DNA from: an uncultured Clostridia bacterium
Lineage (GTDB): Bacteria > Bacillota > Clostridia > UBA1381
DNA length: 22,127 bases
NCBI GenBank assembly: GCA_944391255.1
Contig: CALXSW010000043.1
Span: 1 to 22,127 of the forward strand
Direction of reading: 5' to 3'
Part shown: piece by piece, positions 7,991 through 13,767 of the stretch
How positions within the stretch are numbered: the stretch's first letter is position 1
Layout: the number at the start of each line of letters is the position of its first letter
Notes under the pieces: generated by a model
What the model saw: the letters and a program-made list of their open reading frames with translations, nothing else
What the model was told of the DNA's origin: nothing
Database searches by the model: none
Position numbers and translations under genes: made by a program

Positions 7991-9925
7991 TCACGCTTTG
8001 TAAATAGCTATAGACATCGCCGGAACACGCATATAGAATATGCCGTCGCTTGATTCATGGCTTTCCTCAATGCTGTTTGTAGAAAGCACTTTTTCAAGCT
8101 TTCTGACGCCGTATATTGCCGCGTCGATCCTTATATCCTTAGCCGTGTCATCAAAGTTTACAAGCGTTATAAACTTTTCCTCGTCATTTCTGCGTATAAA
8201 CGCGTAAGTGTGGCCGATCCTGTAGACATAATTGAAATCGCCTATCGAAAGCGCGTCGCTTGAACGGCGCAGAGCTATAAGCTCTTTCACCCACGTTCTG
8301 ATCTCCGCTCCCGGATCGACTTCGTCCATCTTATCCCACGGGAACGTGCTTCGGCAGAACGGATCGCCATATCCCTGAACGCCAAGCTCATCGCCATAGA
8401 ACAAGCACGGCACTCCAGGCATCGTCATGATCATACCCATTACAAGCTTGACTCTTTTTCTCGATGTCTGCAAAGCGTATCCATCTAAATGGAAATGCGC
8501 CTGCTGCTCTCTGTCCACTTCATATCTCGTAGGAACACCGCTCATAAGAGTGGTTATTCTTTCGACGTCGTGAGATGACAGCATATTGAGCAATGAATAA
8601 AATGCCGGCATAGGATAATTTTCCTTTATGCTCATTATACGCTTGTTGAACTCCGGCGCGTCTATACGGCAAAGCGCGAAATCTATTATCGCGTTTCTTA
8701 GAGGATAATTCATGACTGAATCAAGCTCATCTCCGTGGAAATATTCGCGTCTTTCGCCGTATGCCGTCTTATTTGACGCGTCCTCCCACACTTCGCCTAT
8801 TATGACCGCCTCCGGATTTTCCTCTTTTACAGCCTTTCTGAGCTTTTTCACAAAAAAGTCCGGCAATTCGTCAACAACGTCAAGTCTCCAGCCTGACGCG
8901 CCGAGCCTTATCCATTTCCTGATTATGGAATCCTTTCCCGTTATAAGATATTTCTGAAAATCCTCGCTCGTTTCCTCTACCTGCGGGAGAGTCTGCATAC
9001 CCCACCATGTTTCATACACATTCGGGAAGTCTATAAATCTGAACCATGTATAATACGGAGAGTCCTTCGACTGGAACGCGCCCACGCTGTCATAATGACC
9101 TTCCTTATTAAAGTAAAGACTGTCTGAACCGGTGTGGTTAAACACGCCGTCCAATATTATCCTTATACCTCTCTTTTTAGCCTCTGAACACAGCTCCTTG
9201 AACGTTTCCTCATCTCCGAACATAGGATCTATTTCCTCATAGTTGCCCGTGTCGTATTTATGATTTGACGCAGCCTTAAATATCGGATTAAGATATATCA
9301 CAGTTATCCCCAGATCTTCAAGATACGGGAGCTTCTTTATTATACCCTTAAGATTGCCGCCAAAGAAATCGTTTGACTTATATTCGCCGCCGAACTGCTC
9401 CGCCTTATAAAACGGCTGATCGCCCCAATTTCTTTTTATGATGTCCGTTCTCTCACCTAAAAACGAACCATCCTCGTTTCCGTTAAAAAATCTGTCCGGG
9501 AATATCTGATATGCAACGCTTTTTTTGAACCAGTCCGGAGTCTTATAATCCTTGTTATAAACAGTTATCTGGAATGAATGTGACGCGAGCTGGAAACTCA
9601 TCTCGCCCTTTCCGCCCAGATTCTCATGGTTGTTTCCATAATATACGACACCTTTATCTGTTTCAACTTCAAAATAATACCATATAAGACCCGCATGATC
9701 AGGGACGCGTATGACTGTTTCATATATACAGCTTTCCAATACACTGAACACATAAGCCATATCCGCTCTGGTCTCATCTGATTTATCCGGCTTATAAACA
9801 AGTCTTACCGCTCTCGGGATATCAAGTCCCGCAATTGAAAGTCTAAGTCTGACATCGCTTCCGCATGTTACGGCGCCGTACGGCTTGCGGAAAAATCTCT
9901 GTCTTGAATTATGTTCGATCTGCAT
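7991..9925 (-). CDS. GH13 alpha-glucan hydrolase (neopullulanase/cyclomaltodextrinase-like alpha-amylase)
   Basis: 644 residues with no signal peptide, so probably cytoplasmic, acting on imported malto-oligosaccharides or cyclodextrins. An N-terminal beta domain (about 1-125, CBM34-like position) precedes the TIM barrel. The barrel carries the four GH13 regions: DGVFNH (259-264), GWRLDVVDE (345-353, nucleophile Asp349), GEVW (acid/base Glu378) and SSHD (Asp453, transition-state stabiliser). A C-terminal beta domain ends the protein. The catalytic triad is complete and the length fits the neopullulanase group. The start is uncertain: the nearest ribosome site (AAAGGA) is 17 bases from this ATG but only 4-5 from an overlapping short reading frame (9909-9938), suggesting translational coupling. 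The transcript should begin near 10066 and include the 105-bp element. Exact substrate cannot be read from sequence. Confidence 0.92.
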   Translation of the reverse strand: MQIEHNSRQRFFRKPYGAVTCGSDVRLRLSIAGLDIPRAVRLVYKPDKSDETRADMAYVFSVLESCIYETVIRVPDHAGLIWYYFEVETDKGVVYYGNNHENLGGKGEMSFQLASHSFQITVYNKDYKTPDWFKKSVAYQIFPDRFFNGNEDGSFLGERTDIIKRNWGDQPFYKAEQFGGEYKSNDFFGGNLKGIIKKLPYLEDLGITVIYLNPIFKAASNHKYDTGNYEEIDPMFGDEETFKELCSEAKKRGIRIILDGVFNHTGSDSLYFNKEGHYDSVGAFQSKDSPYYTWFRFIDFPNVYETWWGMQTLPQVEETSEDFQKYLITGKDSIIRKWIRLGASGWRLDVVDELPDFFVKKLRKAVKEENPEAVIIGEVWEDASNKTAYGERREYFHGDELDSVMNYPLRNAIIDFALCRIDAPEFNKRIMSIKENYPMPAFYSLLNMLSSHDVERITTLMSGVPTRYEVDREQQAHFHLDGYALQTSRKRVKLVMGMIMTMPGVPCLFYGDELGVQGYGDPFCRSTFPWDKMDEVDPGAEIRTWVKELIALRRSSDALSIGDFNYVYRIGHTYAFIRRNDEEKFITLVNFDDTAKDIRIDAAIYGVRKLEKVLSTNSIEESHESSDGIFYMRVPAMSIAIYKA

Positions 9926-9938
9926 TTTTTATGACCAT
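9909..9938 (-). CDS. Possible 9-residue leader peptide overlapping the GH13 start
   Basis: The ATG at 9938 follows AAAGGA by 4-5 bases, better placed than the GH13 ATG itself. It encodes MVIKNADRT then TAA, overlapping the first codons of the GH13 gene in another frame. The fabK leader has a similar stretch (GTGGTTATAAAATGA). It may couple or limit translation of the enzyme. Such short frames also arise by chance, so confidence is low. Confidence 0.3.
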   Translation of the reverse strand: MVIKNADRT

Positions 9939-9958
9939 TAATTCCTTTCACCAAACTC

Positions 9959-10063
9959 AGTTTGAATTAAAACCGTTCAGATCGTGCGAGAGCGTGAACG
10001 AGGCTGTACTTTGTGTACGCGAGTGAGCGCTCCCGTGCGAGATGGGCGGTTTTTATTCAAACT
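9959..10063 (-). repeat. 105-bp palindromic leader element, copy 1
   Basis: The element is bounded by 17-bp inverted ends with one mismatch (AGTTTGAATTAAAACCG at 9959-9975; CGGTTTTTATTCAAACT at 10047-10063). The interior is GC-rich with GAGCG/CGCTC and GTAC/GTAC pairings and four GCGAG or CGAG words. It matches copy 2 (11080-11184) at 104 of 105 positions; the only difference is C at 9974 against T at 11095. It lies between the -10 box (10073-10078) and the GH13 ribosome site, so it should be transcribed as the 5' leader. The AAAACCG...CGGTTTTT ends could act as a terminator on either strand. It could be a mobile repeat, an attenuator or a structured RNA; I recognise no known family. Confidence 0.9.
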
Positions 10064-10067
10064 TTTT

Positions 10068-10090
10068 CTGATATTATACCACAATATCAG
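10068..10090 (-). promoter_or_regulatory. Promoter with overlapping 23-bp dyad upstream of the GH13 gene
   Basis: Minus strand: extended -10 TGGTATAAT with TATAAT at 10078-10073; no good -35 is visible. Perfect 8-bp arms CTGATATT / AATATCAG with a 7-base centre cover the -10 box. No U-run follows, so an operator is likelier than a terminator. The expected start of transcription is at the edge of the 105-bp element. Confidence 0.55.
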
Positions 10091-10106
10091 ATATATAAAC
10101 CATTTC

Positions 10107-11048
10107 TTATCTTGTTATCTTCTTTATTCCTTCAAGCACATCATCAAGGCCTTCAAAATAGCTTCTTATGATATCAGCGCAAGGCTCGATCTTGTGAACC
10201 ATAGCGGCTGACTGACCTGCCATAAGCGAACCCATCTGAACATCGCCTTCCTCGAATGCGCGTCTTAATCCGCCTACGCCGAGAGCCTCGATCTCCTCAA
10301 ACGGAGCGTTTTCCTTTTCAAGTCTCTGATATTCTCTTGTGAGCTTGTTCTTCAATGCTCTTACAGGCGCCCCCGTTGAACGTCCTGTAACAACAGCATC
10401 TCTGTCCTTAGCCTTTAAAACTGCCTGCTTGTAGTTCTCATGAGCTATACATTCATCTGAACATATAAATCTTGTTCCTACCTGAAGACCTTCCGCGCCG
10501 AGAGCGAATGCTGCCGCAGCGCCTCTGTTGTCCGCAATACCGCCTGCCGCAACGAGCGGGATCGAGATGGCGTCAGCAACCTGAGGTATAAGACACATAG
10601 TTGTGATCTCGCCTATATGTCCGCCTGCTTCTGTTCCCTCTGCTATGATAGCGTCAGCGCCGAGCTTTTCCATCTTCTGAGCCATAGCCACTGAAGCTAT
10701 TACAGGAAGTATCTTTATTCCGGCAGCTTTAAGAGCCTCCATGTACTTACCAGGATTGCCCGCGCCTGTAGCAACTACAGCCGGTTTTTCCTCGATAACT
10801 ACCTGCATTACTTCCTCAGCAAACGGTGACATAAGCATAACATTTACGCCGAACGGCTTATCTGTAAGCGTTCTGCACTTTCTTATCTGCTCTCTTACAA
10901 CATCTGCCGGCGCTCCGCCTGCCGCGATAAGTCCAAGACCACCGCCGTTTGATACTGCCGCCGCAAGCTCAGCTGTCGCGACCCATGCCATACCGCCCTG
11001 GATAACAGGGTATTCAATTCCCAACAATTCACAAATTCTGTTATTCAT
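10107..11048 (-). CDS. fabK: Enoyl-[acyl-carrier-protein] reductase II, FabK
   Basis: 313 residues, FMN-dependent TIM-barrel enzyme that reduces enoyl-ACP with NAD(P)H in the last step of each fatty acid elongation cycle, cytoplasmic. Family words seen: IQGGMAWVA (16-24), GGGLG (35-39), KPFGVN (64-69), TGAGNP (94-99), AEGTEAGGHIG with His144, the residue conserved in FabK, AAGGI (about 171-175) and GTRF. Related nitronate monooxygenases share the fold, but the AGGHIG word and overall match favour FabK. The start is the ATG at 11048; AAGGAG (11063-11068) is 14 bases upstream, rather far. An upstream in-frame GTG at 11072 has no site. Unlike typical Clostridia, no other fab gene adjoins it. It stands alone between two direct copies of the 105-bp element, with its own strong promoter (11204-11232). 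Confidence 0.93.
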   Translation of the reverse strand: MNNRICELLGIEYPVIQGGMAWVATAELAAAVSNGGGLGLIAAGGAPADVVREQIRKCRTLTDKPFGVNVMLMSPFAEEVMQVVIEEKPAVVATGAGNPGKYMEALKAAGIKILPVIASVAMAQKMEKLGADAIIAEGTEAGGHIGEITTMCLIPQVADAISIPLVAAGGIADNRGAAAAFALGAEGLQVGTRFICSDECIAHENYKQAVLKAKDRDAVVTGRSTGAPVRALKNKLTREYQRLEKENAPFEEIEALGVGGLRRAFEEGDVQMGSLMAGQSAAMVHKIEPCADIIRSYFEGLDDVLEGIKKITR

Positions 11049-11079
11049 TTTATAACCACAAACTCCTTTCACAAAACCA

Positions 11080-11184
11080 AGTTTGAATTAAAACTGTTCA
11101 GATCGTGCGAGAGCGTGAACGAGGCTGTACTTTGTGTACGCGAGTGAGCGCTCCCGTGCGAGATGGGCGGTTTTTATTCAAACT
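11080..11184 (-). repeat. 105-bp palindromic leader element, copy 2
   Basis: Same orientation and length as copy 1 (9959-10063), one base different (T at 11095). The inverted ends are at 11080-11096 and 11168-11184; the T turns one pair into a G-U wobble. It lies about 12 bases downstream of the expected fabK transcription start and ends 31 bases before the fabK ATG, so it forms nearly the whole 5' UTR. Similarity with copy 1 continues towards the gene through CCTTTCAC, the complement of the ribosome site. Confidence 0.9.
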
Positions 11185-11203
11185 TTCATGTCACCTCATA
11201 ATC

Positions 11204-11232
11204 ATTATATACTGCGCAATAAAAAAAGTCAA
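11204..11232 (-). promoter_or_regulatory. Strong sigma-A-type promoter for fabK
   Basis: Minus strand: TTGACT (11232-11227), 17-base spacer, TATAAT (11209-11204). Transcription should begin near 11197, just before the 105-bp element. No FapR-like site was recognised. Confidence 0.8.
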
Positions 11233-11274
11233 TAAAATCAGTGTACATTTTTACATGTATCATACATTATTTTA

Positions 11275-11302
11275 TGGACATTACAAGAAAATATGATATA
11301 AT
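11275..11302 (+). promoter_or_regulatory. Promoter of the rhamnosidase remnant
   Basis: TGGACA (11275-11280), 16-base spacer, extended -10 TGATATAAT with TATAAT at 11297-11302. It is divergent from the fabK promoter, about 40 bp away. GGAGGG lies 28 bases on, so the damaged gene probably is still transcribed and translated. Confidence 0.65.
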
Positions 11303-11336
11303 TCGTATATACATAAATACATATGGAGGGATGATA

Positions 11337-12647
11337 ATGATAAAGGACGCGATGTGGATAGGCGCGCCGCGCGGTATCGGCGGTGTATGTCCAGAATTTT
11401 TTAAAAGTATAAGGGTTCACGCGGGTATAAAAAAAGCAACGCTTTGCGTTACGGCTATAGGCGTATATGAAGCGGCTGTAAACGGCAGACGCGTGGGTGA
11501 TTTCGTGCTTGCGCCGGGCTGCACGGCATTTCGTGAAAGACTGCAATATCAGGAATATGATGTTAAGAAATTTTTTGAAAAGTGGCTCTGTGATGTGCGC
11601 GCAGAGCAGTTTGAAAACGGAGCTGTGCCTGATACGGTGCCTAATTTCTGGAGTCTTAAAGGCTCAAGTGCGGCATGGGGCGATGTTATATGCGTTGTGC
11701 CGTGGCAGATATATATGACGTATGGTGATAAGAGAGTGCTTGAGGATAATTTTGACGCTATGCGCAAATGGGTTGATTTTATAACGGCGGATACGAAAGA
11801 GGAATTTTTGTGGACGAGCAGCGATGAGGACAAAGCGCTTTGGAAAAAGCATTACGGCGACTGGCTCGCGCTTGACGCTCCGTACGGCAGCTATAAGGGA
11901 ACGACTGATGATGATTTTATTGCGAGCGCGTTTTACGCGTATTCGACAAGTCTTGTCGTAAAGGCAGGCGAGGTGATAGGCAGAGATGTTGCAAAGTACA
12001 GATATCTGTATGACAATATAGTCAGAAAATTCAAGCAGCGCTACAGCAAGCCAAAGACTCAAACGGAGCATGTGCTGTTGCTTTATTTCGACTTAACAGA
12101 CGATAAGGCGGGAACGGCCGCGGCGCTGAACAGAATGATAGTTGAAAACGGGAACAAACTCCAAACAGGTTTTGTCGGAACGCCGTATCTTCTTCATGCT
12201 CTTTCAGATAACGGATATGCACAAACGGCATATTCACTGCTCTTGCAGGAGGAATATCCGTCATGGCTGTATGAGGTCAACCACGGCGCTACGACTATAT
12301 GGGAGCATTGGGACGGGATACGAGATGACGGAACGTTCTGGAGCAGTGATATGAACTCATATAACCACTACGCCTATGGCTCTGTTATAGGCTGGATATA
12401 CGAAAAAGCGGCGGGTATAAAGCCTGTTGAGGAAGCGCCGGGGTATGAGCGCGTCATAATAGAGCCTGTGGCTGATGAAAGACTTGGCAGCCTTGACGTG
12501 TCTTACATGACGAAACATGGAACGATACGCTCATCATGGCGGTATGAGAACGGCAGGGCGAGATATGAGATCAGCGTGCCGTGCCGCGCTCTTGTACGCG
12601 TAAACGGCAGTGAATACGATGTGGAAAAAGGCGATCATATTTTTTAA
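11337..12647 (+). pseudogene. GH78 alpha-L-rhamnosidase, internally deleted in frame
   Basis: 436 residues from the ATG at 11337 (GGAGGG six bases upstream). Residues 1-76 match the start of bacterial rhamnosidases: WIGAPRG, then the N-domain with ITALGVYE-like TAIGVYEAAVNG and LAPG...RLQYQEYDV. At residues 74-76 (about 11556-11566) the sequence jumps directly into the catalytic (alpha/alpha)6 barrel, KKFFEKWLCDVRAEQ, NGAVP, AAWGD, then NHGATTIWEHWDG (Glu323, the place of the general base) and the C-terminal beta domain. GH78 enzymes are usually 750-1000 residues. The missing part includes the DCPQRDERLGWTGDA region that holds the general acid, so activity is not expected. YDV occurs in both flanking contexts in intact homologues, suggesting deletion between short repeats. 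An intact enzyme would remove rhamnose from rhamnogalacturonan, matching the PL11 neighbour. Confidence 0.82.
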
Positions 12648-12786
12648 GCGCATGAGGGGTGAGTCAGGCTTAAGTGGATATTTAAATGTCAGCTATTATG
12701 CTTTATGAGCATAAAAAGAGATGATTTATAAGTATTGGACAAATAAGCTATTTGAATGTATAATATAACTATAAAGAATAAGAAAG

Positions 12787-12848
12787 TAATGCCGCGTTAA
12801 ATAAAAAAGATTCCCCTCTTTAAATTTATGTTTCATGCGGCGGCATTA
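12787..12848. other. 62-bp stem-loop in the gap after the rhamnosidase remnant
   Basis: Perfect 9-bp arms TAATGCCGC (12787-12795) and GCGGCATTA (12840-12848) enclose AT-rich sequence with a smaller AAAGA/TCTTT pairing. The first 13 bases, TAATGCCGCGTTA, also occur in the hairpin at 6994-7006. The gene-free stretch 12648-13006 holds this structure, the terminator at 12855-12902 and the promoter at 12930-12958; no coding region is supported. Confidence 0.5.
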
Positions 12849-12854
12849 TATATA

Positions 12855-12902
12855 GAGGCTGTTGTCAAGCTCAATGAGTTTGCAGCAGCCTCTGAAATTT
12901 TT
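12855..12902 (+). terminator. Rho-independent terminator
   Basis: A 10-bp stem GAGGCTGTTG / CAGCAGCCTC with one G-U pair and an 18-base loop is followed by TGAAATTTTT. It lies about 200 bp past the rhamnosidase remnant and just before the PAP2 promoter, so it insulates the two. Confidence 0.7.
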
Positions 12903-12929
12903 ATAAATAAAAATTTGAATTAAGCGTAA

Positions 12930-12958
12930 TTGACAAAATAAAAAAAGTATGCTAATAT
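12930..12958 (+). promoter_or_regulatory. Promoter of the PAP2 phosphatase gene
   Basis: TTGACA (12930-12935), 17-base spacer, TAATAT (12953-12958). The -35 is consensus and the -10 moderate. Expected leader about 42 bases. Confidence 0.7.
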
Positions 12959-13006
12959 GTTTTTATCATAGAATATATATAAAATATATTTGCAGGGGAA
13001 AACAGA

Positions 13007-13561
13007 ATGTTGGAATTTGATTTTTATATACTTGATCTTATACGCGAGAATATAGCGGGAGGGGCGCTTGACAGTGTGATGATAGCCGTGTCCTCGCTTG
13101 GCAATGCCGGACTGATCTGGATAGCGATCACTGCTGTTCTGCTTTGCGTAAAGAAATACAGACGCGTGGGAATGATAATGGCAGCGGCGCTGATAATAGA
13201 TCTTGTGCTATGCAACGCGGTGCTAAAGCCTCTTATCGCAAGACCGCGTCCGTTTTCTGTAAGACCGTGGATCGATATAATAATATCACCTCCGTCTGAT
13301 TTTTCATTCCCGTCAGGGCATACAGCGGCATCGTTCGCTGCGGCGTCAGCACTGTTTTTTGCGCGGAGCAAATTGAGATGGCCGCTGGGAGTGTTAGCTG
13401 TTCTGATAGCTTTTTCAAGGCTGTATTTATATGTGCATTATCCTACAGATGTGTTGGGCGGTGTTGCAGTCGGGATCTTATGCGGCTATCTCGGCATGAT
13501 CTTGGTAAGAAATATATATAGCTCATACGAAAGATATTTAGAAAAACGGTCAGATCAATAA
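13007..13561 (+). CDS. PAP2-family membrane phosphatase (undecaprenyl-diphosphate / lipid phosphatase-like)
   Basis: 184 residues, with about five hydrophobic segments. The three-part acid phosphatase signature is complete: KPLIARPRP (KX6RP, Lys74-Arg81-Pro82), PSGH (102-105) and SRLYLYVHYPTD (SRX5HX3D, Arg138, His144, Asp148). Such enzymes dephosphorylate lipid pyrophosphates or phosphatidylglycerol phosphate outside the membrane; in Gram-positives many recycle undecaprenyl pyrophosphate for wall synthesis (BcrC-like). The exact substrate cannot be told. The start is supported by AGGGG eight bases upstream. It is monocistronic, between its own promoter (12930-12958) and a strong terminator (13573-13603). 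It has no evident link to the polysaccharide genes around it. Confidence 0.92.
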   Translation: MLEFDFYILDLIRENIAGGALDSVMIAVSSLGNAGLIWIAITAVLLCVKKYRRVGMIMAAALIIDLVLCNAVLKPLIARPRPFSVRPWIDIIISPPSDFSFPSGHTAASFAAASALFFARSKLRWPLGVLAVLIAFSRLYLYVHYPTDVLGGVAVGILCGYLGMILVRNIYSSYERYLEKRSDQ

Positions 13562-13572
13562 TAGAGAAAGTG

Positions 13573-13603
13573 AAAAGCGTGTCGTTTTAGCGGCACGCTT
13601 TTT
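13573..13603 (+). terminator. Rho-independent terminator of the PAP2 gene
   Basis: A 12-bp stem AAAAGCGTGTCG / CGGCACGCTTTT (one G-U) with a 6-base loop ends in TTTTT, starting 11 bases after the stop codon. Confidence 0.88.
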
Positions 13604-13619
13604 GTATTGCTCAAATTTG

Positions 13620-13635
13620 GCGCAATCGTTTGCGC
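13620..13635. promoter_or_regulatory. LacI/PurR-like 16-bp operator upstream of the PL11 lyase
   Basis: GCGCAATCGTTTGCGC: 6-bp arms GCGCAA / TTGCGC around a central CG, the layout of LacI-family operators; the PurR consensus ACGCAAACGTTTGCGT is very close in form. It lies 38 bp upstream of the -35 box of the lyase promoter. No LacI-family gene is in the window, so the regulator would be elsewhere. Confidence 0.5.
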
Positions 13636-13673
13636 GATATCTGTTTTTTGATAAAAAAAAGACGATTATTTTA

Positions 13674-13702
13674 TTGAAAATATAGTTAGAAAGTGTTAAA
13701 AT
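13674..13702 (+). promoter_or_regulatory. Sigma-A-type promoter for the PL11 lyase
   Basis: TTGAAA (13674-13679), 17-base spacer, TAAAAT (13697-13702). Expected 5' UTR about 59 bases, ending in the GAGGAGAGAGAGA ribosome site. Confidence 0.72.
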
Positions 13703-13767
13703 GATATACGCAAAGAGCAAAAAGCAATAGAATGCCCACTTTTTTATGATGAAAGAGGAGAGAGAGA

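Noticed and set aside
10107..11048. Nitronate monooxygenase as the function of the fabK gene
   Set aside because: The fold is shared, but the FabK words IQGGMAWVA and AGGHIG with His144 at the conserved place favour enoyl-ACP reductase.
9984..11296. Two plus-strand reading frames beginning MRERERGCTLCTRVSAPVRDGRF
   Set aside because: They are translations of the 105-bp element; they have no ribosome site and the same peptide appears only because the DNA is repeated.
11241..11336. Upstream extension of the rhamnosidase remnant to an ATG at 11241
   Set aside because: The extension crosses the promoter (11275-11302), has no ribosome site and no homology; GGAGGG fixes the start at 11337.
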